DNA from: Paraclostridium sordellii
GTDB taxonomy: Bacteria > Bacillota > Clostridia > Peptostreptococcales > Peptostreptococcaceae
Length of the DNA: 64,000 bases
Assembly (NCBI RefSeq): GCF_000953675.1
Contig: NZ_LN679998.1
Coordinates: 3,190,224-3,254,223 of the forward strand
Direction: 5' to 3'
Shown here: one piece after another, positions 9,290 through 18,834 of the stretch
How the letters are laid out: each line of letters begins with the position of its first letter
How positions within the stretch are numbered: the stretch's first letter is position 1
The notes under the pieces: model-generated
Database searches by the model: none
What the model saw: only the letters and a program-made list of their open reading frames with translations
Told to the model about the DNA's origin: nothing
Made by a program: the position numbers and the translations under genes

Positions 9290-10678
9290 TTATAGTTTCT
9301 TAAAGGTAATCTTTAAGACTTCTTTTGTATTTGCATCAATTTTATAATTTTCACTAATTTTATAATCTCCAACACAAACCACTTCTTCTTCATCTACTAC
9401 CACAGGAATTTTACTTCTTTCTTCCCTTGGTATCTTTAAATCTATGAATAAATTCTTTAATTTCTTGCTTCCTCCTGCAAGCTTTATTTTATCCCCAGAC
9501 TTTTTATTTCTTACAAATATCCCTCCTTTAAATTTATCTACATCAAATCCTTTTGAGGATTTATCGACTTTCATGTTTTTAAATCTTTCTATACTTATTA
9601 GTTTAGTCTCAACAAAAACCCCTAATTCCTTTATTTTTATAATACCTTCCTTAGGTAGTTTATAAGAAAACTCAACTTCCTCATATGTTATTTCCTTATT
9701 AGTAAATAATATATGGTCATTATTTCTATAAACATATAATCCTCTAGGTAAAACTAATTTTTTATTAACCTTACTGTCATCTTCTAAATCTAAAACATCC
9801 TCGATGTGTTTTTGGTCTACAAAATTAGTATCTCCTAAAATATACTTAATAGAATTTCTAATTATTCTAGTTTTTATTGCTTTATGAAAATTAATATATT
9901 TATCTAGTGGTATCTCTACTTGTTCTTTATCTTTTAGGTTTGCAATCTCACTAAATTTATTTATACCCTCTTGTTCAAGATATTCACTATCTAATTTTAA
10001 ATTATTACCCATTCTACATATAGATTCAACTACATTACTATTAAAGTTTTCTTGCATATACGGTATTAGCTCTAATCTTATTTTGTTTCTAGTATATATA
10101 TTCTCTAAATTAGTGCTGTCTATTCTTGGATTTAGTTTATATTCTTCACAATAATTTTCGATACTACTTCTTTCTATATCAAGAATTGGTCTTATTATAG
10201 TATTGTCTCTTTTATATTCTATACCTTTTAAACCTTGAAGTCCTGTTCCTCTCATCATTCTCATAAGAATAGTTTCTGCTTGGTCATTTAAGTTATGGCC
10301 TATTGCAATTTTATTAGATTTAGTTTTTTCTTTTATTTCATAAAACATTTTATATCTTAATTTTCTTGCACCTTCCTCAATTGACAAACCATTTTCCTTA
10401 CAATAAATTGGAACATTAATCGATTTCACGAAAAGCTTAATCCCTAAGCTATCACACAATCTAGATATGTACATTACATCTTTTTGAGCTTCTATTCCTC
10501 TAATTTGATGATTTAAGTGAGCTGCATAAATAGATAAATCATACTCACTCTCTAACTGTTTTAGTATGTGTAATAAACATACTGAATCTGGTCCTCCAGA
10601 TAGACCTAAAACAACTTTATCGCCTTTTTGTAATAAGTTATATTTATTTATAGTACTTCGTACTCTATCTACTATCAT
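9290..10678 (-). CDS. tilS: tRNA(Ile)-lysidine synthase TilS
   Basis: Converts C34 of the CAU-anticodon tRNA-Ile to lysidine, changing its decoding to AUA; essential in most bacteria. The N-terminal PP-loop ATPase domain carries SGGPDS (about residues 26-31), with GHNLNDQAETILMR and MMRGTGLQGLKGI downstream. The C-terminal substrate-binding domain includes VRNKKSGDKI. The 462-aa length is normal. The ATG has AGAGG upstream. It is the first gene of the tilS-ftsH pair, and it diverges from the plus-strand deacetylase gene. Confidence 0.95.
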   Translation of the reverse strand: MIVDRVRSTINKYNLLQKGDKVVLGLSGGPDSVCLLHILKQLESEYDLSIYAAHLNHQIRGIEAQKDVMYISRLCDSLGIKLFVKSINVPIYCKENGLSIEEGARKLRYKMFYEIKEKTKSNKIAIGHNLNDQAETILMRMMRGTGLQGLKGIEYKRDNTIIRPILDIERSSIENYCEEYKLNPRIDSTNLENIYTRNKIRLELIPYMQENFNSNVVESICRMGNNLKLDSEYLEQEGINKFSEIANLKDKEQVEIPLDKYINFHKAIKTRIIRNSIKYILGDTNFVDQKHIEDVLDLEDDSKVNKKLVLPRGLYVYRNNDHILFTNKEITYEEVEFSYKLPKEGIIKIKELGVFVETKLISIERFKNMKVDKSSKGFDVDKFKGGIFVRNKKSGDKIKLAGGSKKLKNLFIDLKIPREERSKIPVVVDEEEVVCVGDYKISENYKIDANTKEVLKITFKKL

Positions 10679-10935
10679 AAACTATACCTCTTATACTTAG
10701 TTTTTTAACTCAAGTATACTTTCTATAAAAACTTCTCAAATCCTTGTATAAATTATTTTATTTTAAAACCTTGTTAAGTAATATAATACCAAATAAATTA
10801 ATTAAGGGGTAGTTTTTTTATATACATTTAATTTCCTTATATAAATTTATTATGACCCTAATATATTTAAAATAATATCATACAATAACAATATAAAATA
10901 TATTTTTTAAAATTTATAAATAAGGAGCATATAAT

Positions 10936-11634
10936 ATGAAAAAATTTATATCAACTTTGGTTTTATTGTCTATATTTTTTTCAATCCTCACAATCAATGT
11001 TTTTTGTCTAGAATGTTCTAACGCTAATAATAAGATAGCTTATATTACTTTCGATGACGGTCCTAATAAAAATACCTCTAAAATTTTAGATATATTGAAA
11101 GAGTATAATATGAAAGCAACCTTTTTCTTATTAGAGGATAGAATAAATGCTTATCCTGAAACAGTAAAAAGAATGCTCTCAGAAGGACACTCTATTGGAT
11201 TACATGGGCAAAGTCATGAAAAAACTGTTTTTTATGCTAATGATTATTCTGCTTTAAATGAAATGAATAATACTAAGCATACATTAAAACATTTATTTGG
11301 ATGTAATATAAAATTAATTAGAGTCCCATATGGAAGTAAACCCCATTTAACAAAAGCTCAGTATAATAGTTTGGTGAATAATGGTTATAGAGTTTGGGAT
11401 TGGAATATAGATAGCACCGATACTCATAAAGGAGCTAATGTAACCTCTATAGTTTCTAATACTTTAAAAGATCTAAATAATTATAGTACTCCAATTATAT
11501 TGTTTCACGATAAACAGGTTACAGTAGAATCTTTACCTTATATTTTATCTAATCTAAAAGAAAATAACTTTAGCTGTATTCCTATTGATCAAGACCAACT
11601 TCCTATGAATTGGTGGAATAAAGCTGTTTATTAA
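10936..11634 (+). CDS. Secreted polysaccharide deacetylase (NodB domain, PgdA-like)
   Basis: A 232-aa protein with an N-terminal signal peptide (about 1-24) and a NodB homology domain. The metal and catalytic motifs are TFDDGP (about 38-43), HGQSH (H-x3-H zinc ligands) and RVPYGSK, followed by DWNIDS and ILFHD. Such enzymes N-deacetylate peptidoglycan N-acetylglucosamine or spore muramic residues; the exact substrate cannot be told. AAGGAG lies ahead of the ATG. It is a single-gene unit ending at a shared terminator, with about 250 bp of AT-rich intergenic DNA upstream. Confidence 0.85.
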   Translation: MKKFISTLVLLSIFFSILTINVFCLECSNANNKIAYITFDDGPNKNTSKILDILKEYNMKATFFLLEDRINAYPETVKRMLSEGHSIGLHGQSHEKTVFYANDYSALNEMNNTKHTLKHLFGCNIKLIRVPYGSKPHLTKAQYNSLVNNGYRVWDWNIDSTDTHKGANVTSIVSNTLKDLNNYSTPIILFHDKQVTVESLPYILSNLKENNFSCIPIDQDQLPMNWWNKAVY

Positions 11635-11657
11635 ACTTAAAATTTTATCCAATACAT

Positions 11658-11697
11658 AGCTGACTAATATTAAATTTCTATTAGTCAGCTTATTTTT
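11658..11697. terminator. Bidirectional terminator
   Basis: AGCTGACTAAT / ATTAGTCAGCT hairpin followed by TATTTTTATTTTT on the plus strand. It lies between the convergent deacetylase and DUF1934 genes. Confidence 0.8.
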
Positions 11698-12112
11698 ATT
11701 TTTCAATTTTTATTTTAATTATATTTACACCTTTAAATAAACCTAAGATTTCCATATCGTAATCAATTTCTATTTCTATATCTTTATCTGTTTCTTTTAT
11801 GTCTAATTTATTAGTATTTATTTTTATATTGAATATTCCCTGAGGTGTTTTGTAAAGAGTTGTTGTTTCCTTGCCTAATATGAATTTCATATTAGAATTT
11901 ACTAAGCCAAATCTCTTAATTAAAATCTCTTTTTCTGATATTTTTATAGTAGTAGTTACATGAGCCGAATTTTTTTCAAGTTCTTCTTTATATATAACAT
12001 ATATTCCATCATTTTTTTCATATAATTTTCCATTAGATAAAACTTCTATAATATCTTCGTTACCTAAATTATCATATTGTTTCGTAATCATAGATATATT
12101 TACATCTATCAT
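11696..12112 (-). CDS. DUF1934 (YwiB-like) beta-barrel protein
   Basis: A 138-aa protein matching the DUF1934/YwiB pattern: an N-terminal beta strand (MIDVNISMITKQ), an acidic polar segment, NDGIYVIYKEE, then TTTIKIS and a C-terminal strand-rich half with PQGIFNIKINTNKL. The family is a calycin-like barrel of unknown function. GGAGG lies upstream of the ATG. It is downstream of murI, separated by a hairpin. Confidence 0.75.
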   Translation of the reverse strand: MIDVNISMITKQYDNLGNEDIIEVLSNGKLYEKNDGIYVIYKEELEKNSAHVTTTIKISEKEILIKRFGLVNSNMKFILGKETTTLYKTPQGIFNIKINTNKLDIKETDKDIEIEIDYDMEILGLFKGVNIIKIKIEK

Positions 12113-12130
12113 CTTTAACCTCCATAATAA

Positions 12131-12162
12131 TATAAACTTTAGGATTCAATCCTAAAGTTTAT
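12131..12162 (-). terminator. Hairpin after murI, possible weak terminator
   Basis: Long stem TATAAACTTTAGGAT / ATCCTAAAGTTTATA. The T-tract that follows is poor, so it may be a partial terminator or a processing site between murI and the DUF1934 gene. Confidence 0.5.
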
Positions 12163-12170
12163 ATTAATTG

Positions 12171-12980
12171 TTAATATTTTTGTATTTCTATCTGATTTAT
12201 ATCTTCTATTTCTCTATTTAAGAATTCTTTTCCTATAGTTGCAAATCTTTCTGGTATATCAGATACATAGTATTTATAGTAAGGTTGATTTGAAGATCCA
12301 TCATTTAATAAATTATTTTTCGTCAATGAATCTTTTAAATCTCTAGCAGTTTCTCTTGCCGGATTTACAAGTTTTATTTTGCCTTCTACAACATTATTAA
12401 TTGTATCTTTTAATAAAGGGTAATGGGTGCAACCTAGAACTAGAGAATCTATTTGTAAAGATTTCAATTCCTCTAAATATCTTTGTGCCGTCAATCTAGC
12501 AACTTCTGTATTTGCCCATCCTTCTTCAACAATAGGTACAAATAACGGACATGCCTTACCAATTACCTTTATTTCGCTATCTAATTTATTTATTTCTTTT
12601 TCATAAGCTTTAGAGTTAATAGTTCCTTCCGTACCTATAATTCCAACTAACTTATTTTTAGTAGTATATGCTGCCGTTCTTGCTCCAGCTTCTATAACAC
12701 CTATTATAGGAATATCGTATTTTTCTTGAGCTAGTGATAGAGTTCTAGCAGTTGCTGTATTACAAGCTATTACTATTGCTTTAACATTTTTAGATATTAA
12801 AAAATTTATAGCTTGAAAAGTATATTTTATAACTGTTTCTTTAGATCTTGATCCATAAGGAACCCTAGCTGTATCTCCAAAATAAACTATATTTTCATTT
12901 GGTAATATACTAGTTATTTCTTTTAAAACAGTTAATCCTCCCAAACCCGAATCAAAAACTCCTATTGGATTATTATTCAT
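12171..12980 (-). CDS. murI: Glutamate racemase MurI
   Basis: Supplies D-glutamate for peptidoglycan. The family start NPIGVFDSGLGGLTVLKEI is intact. The two catalytic cysteines lie in IACNTATA (about residue 73) and LGCTHYPLL (about 185). The length of 269 aa is typical. AAGGTG precedes the ATG. It lies 19 bases downstream of ddl, so two steps that build D-amino-acid parts of the cell-wall stem peptide share a transcript. Confidence 0.96.
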   Translation of the reverse strand: MNNNPIGVFDSGLGGLTVLKEITSILPNENIVYFGDTARVPYGSRSKETVIKYTFQAINFLISKNVKAIVIACNTATARTLSLAQEKYDIPIIGVIEAGARTAAYTTKNKLVGIIGTEGTINSKAYEKEINKLDSEIKVIGKACPLFVPIVEEGWANTEVARLTAQRYLEELKSLQIDSLVLGCTHYPLLKDTINNVVEGKIKLVNPARETARDLKDSLTKNNLLNDGSSNQPYYKYYVSDIPERFATIGKEFLNREIEDINQIEIQKY

Positions 12981-12999
12981 TTAATATACACCTTCTTTA

Positions 13000-14064
13000 C
13001 TATCTACCTTCAAGAGCTAATTGTATTAAATTATCTATAAGGTCAGTATATTGTATTCCTGTATTATCCCAAAGCTTAGGATACATACTTATATTAGTAA
13101 ACCCTGGAAGAGTATTTATTTCATTTATATATATGTTGTTTGTTTCTTTTTCTATAAAGAAATCTACCCTTGAAAGACCTCTTCCATCTATACCTTTAAA
13201 AGCCTCAGTTGCCATATTTCTTACTTTTTGCATTGTGTCTTCATCTAACTTAGCAGGTATCTCCAATTTAGAAGCACCATTTACATATTTATCCTCATAA
13301 TCATAAAAATCTTTAGCTGGTATTATCTCTCCAGCTATAGATGATTTAACATCATCATTTCCTAAAACGGCAACTTCAATTTCTCTAGCATTTATTCCTT
13401 GTTCTAAAACAATTCTTCTATCATATTTTAAGGCTTCTTTTATTCCTTCTCTTAATTCTTCCCTATTACTTACTTTAGTTATACCTACACTAGATCCCAT
13501 ATTTGCAGGTTTTACGAATATAGGATAATTTAATTCTTTTTCTATTTTATCAAGTTCTTCATTTTGATTTAATTCAAAATTCCATTTATTCGTATAAGTA
13601 TAATCAACTTGTGGCAACCCAATTTGTGAAAAAACCTTTTTGCATATAAGTTTATCCATCCCTACACTAGAAGCTAAAACTCCACATCCTACATAAGGTA
13701 TATTACTTATTTCAAAAACGCCTTGAATCTTTCCATCCTCACCATATGGTCCATGTAATACAGGGAATATTACATTTATGGCTTTAAAACTTCCATCTTT
13801 AAATTCTAAACCTACCTTATTATTTCCATTAGGTATTAAATTTATTTTAACATCTCTTTGGGCTAGATTCTCCCAGTTTCCATTAGCTATATTTTCTTCC
13901 GAACCTTTATAATAAAGCCAATTTCCATCTTTAGTTATTCCAATTGTATGAATATCATATTTATCTTTATTTATATGCTTAAATATAGATGAAGCTGAAA
14001 CTCTAGAAACTTCATGTTCTCCAGATTTTCCACCAAAAATTAATGCTATACTTAATTTTTCCAT
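13000..14064 (-). CDS. ddl: D-alanine--D-alanine ligase
   Basis: ATP-grasp enzyme joining two D-alanines for the peptidoglycan precursor. The N-terminal FGGKSGEHEVSRVSA and the ATP-binding loop PANMGSSVGITKV are present. Near the C-terminus are the metal ligands in RVDFF and INEINTLPGFT. A GTG nine bases upstream is in frame but sits against the AAGGG ribosome binding site, so the ATG at 14064 (354 aa) is the better start. It heads a ddl-murI unit. Nothing suggests a D-Ala-D-Lac (VanA-type) ligase. Confidence 0.93.
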   Translation of the reverse strand: MEKLSIALIFGGKSGEHEVSRVSASSIFKHINKDKYDIHTIGITKDGNWLYYKGSEENIANGNWENLAQRDVKINLIPNGNNKVGLEFKDGSFKAINVIFPVLHGPYGEDGKIQGVFEISNIPYVGCGVLASSVGMDKLICKKVFSQIGLPQVDYTYTNKWNFELNQNEELDKIEKELNYPIFVKPANMGSSVGITKVSNREELREGIKEALKYDRRIVLEQGINAREIEVAVLGNDDVKSSIAGEIIPAKDFYDYEDKYVNGASKLEIPAKLDEDTMQKVRNMATEAFKGIDGRGLSRVDFFIEKETNNIYINEINTLPGFTNISMYPKLWDNTGIQYTDLIDNLIQLALEGR

Positions 14065-14149
14065 AATGTTCACCCTTCTATTTCAATTGTATTTTTTATA
14101 ATTATATGCGTTTTTATCATCTAAGTGATTATTATAGTTCATTTGACAA

Positions 14150-14183
14150 AAAAAATAAAGGAGTTATAACTCCTTTATTTTTT
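14150..14183 (-). terminator. Intrinsic terminator after the sleB-like gene
   Basis: AATAAAGGAGTTATAACTCCTTTATT palindrome (14154-14179) followed by a T-run on the minus strand. Confidence 0.85.
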
Positions 14184-14706
14184 ATTTAGCAAAAACATGA
14201 TTTCCTATTCTCTTATACGGATCTAAAGTTTTTATCCAATTACAAGTTGCTATATCTGGATTCCAGAAATATATAGCTCCTCTAGTTGGATCACTCCCAT
14301 ATAAAGCCTCCCTAGCCGCTTTATATGCACTGTCTGTTGGTTCTTTGTAAATTTCTCCATTATTAACTACCGAAAATGCATTCCTCTGATATATAACCTC
14401 TTTTATATCATCTGGAAATCTTGGATCTAATACTCTATTTATAACTACAGCTGCTACAGCAACTTGACCTTCATAACTTTCACCTCTAGCTTCACTAGAT
14501 ACTAGCTTGGATAATAGGTATAACTCATCATTTGTTATACTTATTACCTCTTTTGACTTATTTTCATTTTTTTCTTCTTGATTATTTACAATATTATTCC
14601 TTTCATTAACTTGCTCTTCATTTTCAGCAAATGATATATCTAAGTTAAAACTTATACATAAAATAGTTATAAATGCTGATAAAAAAAGTTTGGTGTGATA
14701 ATTCAT
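14182..14706 (-). CDS. SleB/CwlJ-type spore cortex-lytic hydrolase
   Basis: A 174-aa secreted protein: signal peptide about 1-27, a polar low-complexity linker (about 28-55), then a Hydrolase_2 domain. The domain begins LLSKLVSSEARGESYEGQVAVAAVVINRV and ends PYKRIGNHVF; the conserved glutamate is in SEARGE. SleB and CwlJ act as lytic transglycosylases on spore cortex during germination. It is shorter than SleB because it lacks the N-terminal peptidoglycan-binding domain. It lies just after spoIIR (28 bases), within a run of sporulation genes. Confidence 0.85.
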   Translation of the reverse strand: MNYHTKLFLSAFITILCISFNLDISFAENEEQVNERNNIVNNQEEKNENKSKEVISITNDELYLLSKLVSSEARGESYEGQVAVAAVVINRVLDPRFPDDIKEVIYQRNAFSVVNNGEIYKEPTDSAYKAAREALYGSDPTRGAIYFWNPDIATCNWIKTLDPYKRIGNHVFAK

Positions 14707-14734
14707 ATGTTGTTTTTCACTCCTTTGAATATAT

Positions 14735-15397
14735 TTACTTTAAGTCTTTTTTTATAGTTTCTAATATTTCTAGTATTTTAAACTTCATTTTTCTATTTGA
14801 AGCTTTTTTAGAATTTTCTCCTGATATTAATTTATATTCTTCTTCAGTTAGTATATCTTTTAATTTTTCATCTGTTTTTTTATCTATTACTCCATTATTT
14901 TCATCTACAAAGCAAAGAGGAGGGAACATTACGCACCACCAATTTTTACCTTCACCACTTCCAATAATTACTCTTATAGATTTATATTCACCCGCAGGCA
15001 ATACTATATTTGAATATTGTTTAGCTGGAAAATTACTGTATTCAAGATTAACTTTCACATCATAATTATACCCATTTTCTTTAATAATATTTTTAGATAA
15101 TTTTTTTATATTTTCATTTTCTCTTAATATTATCTTTTCACTTTCTTCTATACTTTTAGAATCCTTTAATAAAGGTTGTAAATATTTAATAATTTCATCT
15201 CTTACTTTAAGTTTTAGATTTTGATCTTCCTCACTATCACTATTTGCTAAAACATGAAATCTTATTAATTTATCTTTATAATTACTTGAAATCTTTTCTA
15301 CCTTTGTTACTTCCCCATATATATGTAATGTACTTATAGTTAATATGGATATTAATAATACACTTAATGCTAATATCCTAACTTTTAATTTTCTCAT
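14735..15397 (-). CDS. spoIIR: Stage II sporulation protein R (SpoIIR)
   Basis: Signalling protein made in the forespore and secreted to trigger SpoIIGA processing of pro-sigma-E in the mother cell. It has an N-terminal signal/transmembrane segment (about 8-28). The family signatures RFHVLANSDSEEDQNLKLKVRD (about 45-66) and KNWWCVMFPPLCF (about 150-163) are present. The length of 220 aa fits. AGGGGG precedes the ATG. It is expected to be under sigma-F, but I could not identify that promoter with confidence. Confidence 0.93.
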   Translation of the reverse strand: MRKLKVRILALSVLLISILTISTLHIYGEVTKVEKISSNYKDKLIRFHVLANSDSEEDQNLKLKVRDEIIKYLQPLLKDSKSIEESEKIILRENENIKKLSKNIIKENGYNYDVKVNLEYSNFPAKQYSNIVLPAGEYKSIRVIIGSGEGKNWWCVMFPPLCFVDENNGVIDKKTDEKLKDILTEEEYKLISGENSKKASNRKMKFKILEILETIKKDLK

Positions 15398-15476
15398 AAT
15401 ATATATCCCCCTAAATATATTTTAATATCTTGATTATTTCCAAAATAAATAAATTTATTCTAAGTTAGATAAATAA

Positions 15477-15515
15477 AAAAAGAGGTTGTTAAATTTTTTA
15501 ACAACCTCTTTTTTT
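15477..15515 (-). terminator. Intrinsic terminator of ispE-gntR
   Basis: AAAGAGGTTGTTAAA / TTTAACAACCTCTTT hairpin with a T7 run on the minus strand. Confidence 0.88.
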
Positions 15516-15517
15516 AT

Positions 15518-16201
15518 TTATAAATGTTTATTGTGAATTGCTCTTTCTATTATAAATTGTTCTGCTTTTTCTATATGTTCAATTGCATATTTTTTAGCAT
15601 CTTCATTATTTCCAGATATTATGGCTTTTAATATATGGTCATGTTCTACTACTAAATTATAAGATGTGTCAAAGTCAGAGATATATGTTGCTCTAAATCT
15701 ATGGACTTGTTCCCAAAGAGAATTTATAATTTGACTTAATTTTTTATTCTTAGTAGCATTGAATATACATTCATGAAACTCCACATCTTTTTTAAGTAAT
15801 ACATCTATATCATCTTTTTTCTCTATACTTTGTTTGAAGTCTTCTGCTATTTCTTGTAATTTCCTAGCATCATCTTCATGAATTCTTTCAGCTGCCAAAT
15901 ATGCGGCTAATCCTTCTAAGCTAGATCTTATTTCTAAAACATCAATTATATCTTTTAAAGACATATTAGCTACGTATGCACCTTTCCTCGGTAACATAAC
16001 TACTAAACCTTCTAGTTCTAATTTTCTTATAGCCTCTCTTATTGGAGTTCTACTAACGCCTAATTGCTCTGCCAATTGAACTTCCATAAGTCTTTGCCCA
16101 GGTTTTAAATTTCCTTCTAAAATAGCTTCCCTTAAATTTTCGAAAACTACATCTCTTAAAGGTTTATAGTTATCTAAATTCAATTTTGTTAAACTATCCA
16201 T
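15518..16201 (-). CDS. GntR-family transcriptional regulator, FadR/FCD subfamily
   Basis: A 227-aa DNA-binding regulator. The winged helix is at about residues 10-75, with LAEQLGVSRTPIREAIRKLE as recognition region, followed by an all-alpha FCD ligand-binding domain (about 80-220). The domain contains an aspartate and histidine pattern (EFHECIF, VVEHDHILKAI) typical of metal- and carboxylate-binding members. The ATG at 16201 has AAGGAG nine bases upstream; an earlier TTG overlaps the binding site. It overlaps the end of ispE by 8 bases (ATGGATAG). In Bacillus, purR lies at this position, but this protein is unrelated to PurR. Confidence 0.88.
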   Translation of the reverse strand: MDSLTKLNLDNYKPLRDVVFENLREAILEGNLKPGQRLMEVQLAEQLGVSRTPIREAIRKLELEGLVVMLPRKGAYVANMSLKDIIDVLEIRSSLEGLAAYLAAERIHEDDARKLQEIAEDFKQSIEKKDDIDVLLKKDVEFHECIFNATKNKKLSQIINSLWEQVHRFRATYISDFDTSYNLVVEHDHILKAIISGNNEDAKKYAIEHIEKAEQFIIERAIHNKHL

Positions 16202-17075
16202 TAATTTCAACTCCTTTATCGCTACTCTTTACTAAGTAAACTTGATTATAGTTTTGTAGTAGCTCTTCTTTAGCCCTTATTGCATATTCTTTATTATCAA
16301 ATAACCCAAAAACTGTAGGTCCACTCCCACTCATCATAGATCCTAATGCTTTATTATCCATAATAATTCTTTCAATTTGATTGATTTCATTATATTTTGA
16401 AGAAGTAACTTCTTCTAAAACATTAACCATATTTTCTGAAACATACTTTACATCATTTATCTGTAAGGCGTCTATAAGTTTTTGATTATCTGGTCTTTTT
16501 TTAATTTCATTCATATCTAAAGATTGATATACTTCTTTAGTTGAAACAAATATATTAGGTTTGCATATTAGTATATGTATATTTTCATTTAAACCATGTA
16601 TATCTGTTAATTCTTCCCCTATACCTTGAGCTAATGCACTTCCTCCTGTTATACAAAAAGGTACATCTGCACCTAATTGTAATGCTATATCCTTTAGTTC
16701 TAATTGATTTAATCCTAGATCCCAAATTCTATTTAAACCAACTAAAACTGCTGCTGCATTGGAGCTTCCTCCAGCCATTCCTGCTGCTACAGGTATATTT
16801 TTTTGTATAGAAATTTCTATACCCTTTTTTATATTAAATTTTTCTTTTAAAATATTAGCGGCTTTATAAACAATATTGTCTTGATTTAAAGGTATGTCTT
16901 GACTATTACTTTTTATTTTTATTGAGTCTTCTTCTATTTGGGTAATTTTTAAATTATCATATAAATCTATTGTTTGCATTATCATTTCAACAATATGATA
17001 CCCATCTTGTCTTTTCCCAAGTACATCTATTGATAAGTTTATCTTAGCTCTGCTTTTTAAACCTATAGAGTTCAT
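16194..17075 (-). CDS. ispE: 4-diphosphocytidyl-2-C-methyl-D-erythritol kinase IspE
   Basis: GHMP kinase of the non-mevalonate isoprenoid pathway. The N-terminal RAKINLSIDVLGKRQDGYH, the ATP loop PVAAGMAGGSSNAAA (about 92-106) and the C-terminal GSMMSGSGPTVFGLF are all present. The length of 293 aa is normal. GAGGAGG precedes the ATG. It is the first gene of an ispE-gntR unit and follows the sporulation gene sipL. Confidence 0.96.
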   Translation of the reverse strand: MNSIGLKSRAKINLSIDVLGKRQDGYHIVEMIMQTIDLYDNLKITQIEEDSIKIKSNSQDIPLNQDNIVYKAANILKEKFNIKKGIEISIQKNIPVAAGMAGGSSNAAAVLVGLNRIWDLGLNQLELKDIALQLGADVPFCITGGSALAQGIGEELTDIHGLNENIHILICKPNIFVSTKEVYQSLDMNEIKKRPDNQKLIDALQINDVKYVSENMVNVLEEVTSSKYNEINQIERIIMDNKALGSMMSGSGPTVFGLFDNKEYAIRAKEELLQNYNQVYLVKSSDKGVEING

Positions 17076-17136
17076 GCTTACCTCCTCATTGTACTTAAAC
17101 GATCATAAATATTTATAGTATACATTATACTACAAA

Positions 17137-17178
17137 AAATAAGGTAATAGGGAATTATAATTCCCTATTACCTTATTT
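17137..17178 (-). terminator. Intrinsic terminator of sipL
   Basis: Almost perfect palindrome built from AATAAGGTAATAGGGAATTA and its complement, ten bases past the sipL stop. Confidence 0.85.
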
Positions 17179-17187
17179 TGTGTAAAA

Positions 17188-18738
17188 TTAAGCTTCTATA
17201 AGCGTTTTTTTCTCTATTATTAAGCATTGACCTGCTGTTAACTGTTCATCTGCTTTTATTTCATTTATTTCTGCAATATCATCTATTGTAGTATTGTACT
17301 TTTTAGCTATATTCCATAATTTATCTCCTTCTCTAGCTATATACAAAGTTATACTAGGTCTTTGAGATAAATCTACTGGTCCTTGATCTTCACCTTTAAT
17401 TATAAAGCTATCTTTCTTCTTATCTAATACTTCACAATATCTTCTAACCTTAACAGTAACGTCTATTTGATCTCTGTTTAAGTCAAATTCTATTCTATCT
17501 ATGTTAACATTATTAAATGCATTAGTACTATCTTTTATATTTTCTACTTCAATATCATGAGTAAAAGGTATTTCTTCTGTTAATCTATATACAGGTCTTA
17601 ATCCTTCTACTGGAGTATATAAAATATCCACTAAAACTATACCCTCTATTATATTTCTATTATCCTCAAGCAATGAGTTTTCAACTATTATATTTGAATC
17701 TACGCTTACTATCTCTTTTATTTGTATATCATCACTATTGTTTTTTATAGTGTCTCTTATATTAAAAAATTCACTTCCACTATTAATTACCTTATTTAAC
17801 TCAACATTTCTGCTTTCAAATTTAAGATTTCTATCAGGAGAATATGCATCTTGAAGAACTTCTCTAGTAACATCTTCTGATACTTTAACTTTAGCTCTAG
17901 CTGTACAATCAACTTCTAATGACCCTGTATTTGTTTCATCATTTTTCTTAAATACATAGTTTAAATCAACTATCTCAACCATTGCTTCTTCTTTCATTCC
18001 TTCACATACCCCTGGAACCTCTATAAATTGGGTAAAATCTAACCCAACCCTATCTAACTCTACCAGTTCACCTTCATAAGTATAAGCTATAGGATTTAAA
18101 TCTAGAACTCCTCCAACTATAACTTTATTGTCAGACACTCTAGTTTCTTTTAGTTTTATTCTAGGACCTATAGAAACTATGCTAGCTATATCTTCTGTGC
18201 TTATATTTATAGTATCTCTTATAACACTTTCAGATTTTTCTATTCCCACTATATCTTCAAATTGAACTTCTTTTCTATGCTTTTGTACACTATCCACTTG
18301 TGAAATATCTTTTATTATATCTATAGTATTTTTTTCAAATAAACTACCTCTTATATTTAAAAGTGCCCCCACTCTTATTTTTCTTTCATTTACTACTGTA
18401 CAATCTATATGCTCTACATCATAAAAAAGCATATTTTCCATATCTGCAACTATATTATCTTTTTCAATAACTTCATTTATTTCTATTCGACCTTCCATGT
18501 TAGATATAGTATTTTTATCTTCTGTTAAATAAATTACATTATAATTAAAATTCCCTCTAAGTATTATCTTTCCATCTAAAACTTCTTGCTTCTTTAAAGC
18601 TATGTACCCTTCTGTTTTAATTATTTCATAAACATCTTCCTTCTTATCTGATACAACAGCTTCTGTCTCTATAAAAGTTTGAAATCTTCCAAAGTCTATC
18701 CTGTTATCAACTTGTAAAATATCTTTTATTAGATTCAT
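17188..18738 (-). CDS. sipL: SpoIVA-interacting protein SipL (SPOCS/DUF3794 plus LysM)
   Basis: A 516-aa spore-coat assembly protein. It has repeated DUF3794 (SPOCS) domains over about 1-450 and a C-terminal LysM domain (about 465-512, YIAREGDKLWNIAKKYNTT). In C. difficile a protein of this size and layout binds the coat ATPase SpoIVA through LysM and is required for coat localisation around the forespore. It lies between veg and ispE, the position expected from C. difficile. AGGAGG precedes the ATG. It probably belongs to the mother-cell (sigma-E) regulon; that is inferred from the family. Confidence 0.88.
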   Translation of the reverse strand: MNLIKDILQVDNRIDFGRFQTFIETEAVVSDKKEDVYEIIKTEGYIALKKQEVLDGKIILRGNFNYNVIYLTEDKNTISNMEGRIEINEVIEKDNIVADMENMLFYDVEHIDCTVVNERKIRVGALLNIRGSLFEKNTIDIIKDISQVDSVQKHRKEVQFEDIVGIEKSESVIRDTINISTEDIASIVSIGPRIKLKETRVSDNKVIVGGVLDLNPIAYTYEGELVELDRVGLDFTQFIEVPGVCEGMKEEAMVEIVDLNYVFKKNDETNTGSLEVDCTARAKVKVSEDVTREVLQDAYSPDRNLKFESRNVELNKVINSGSEFFNIRDTIKNNSDDIQIKEIVSVDSNIIVENSLLEDNRNIIEGIVLVDILYTPVEGLRPVYRLTEEIPFTHDIEVENIKDSTNAFNNVNIDRIEFDLNRDQIDVTVKVRRYCEVLDKKKDSFIIKGEDQGPVDLSQRPSITLYIAREGDKLWNIAKKYNTTIDDIAEINEIKADEQLTAGQCLIIEKKTLIEA

Positions 18739-18794
18739 ATGTTATCCTCCTAAATTAAATATAAATATCACACTATATTTATATTTAAAAAGGG

Positions 18795-18834
18795 AAAAAA
18801 AAATTACACCTATTTTTAATAGGTATAATTTTTT
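18795..18834 (-). terminator. Intrinsic terminator of veg
   Basis: AATTATACCTATT / AATAGGTGTAATT hairpin followed by a T9 run on the minus strand. It overlaps the veg stop by two bases. Confidence 0.85.

Noticed and set aside
12131-12162. Hairpin between murI and the DUF1934 gene as a riboswitch
   Set aside because: It is a simple symmetric stem with no conserved loop; a weak terminator or processing stem explains it.
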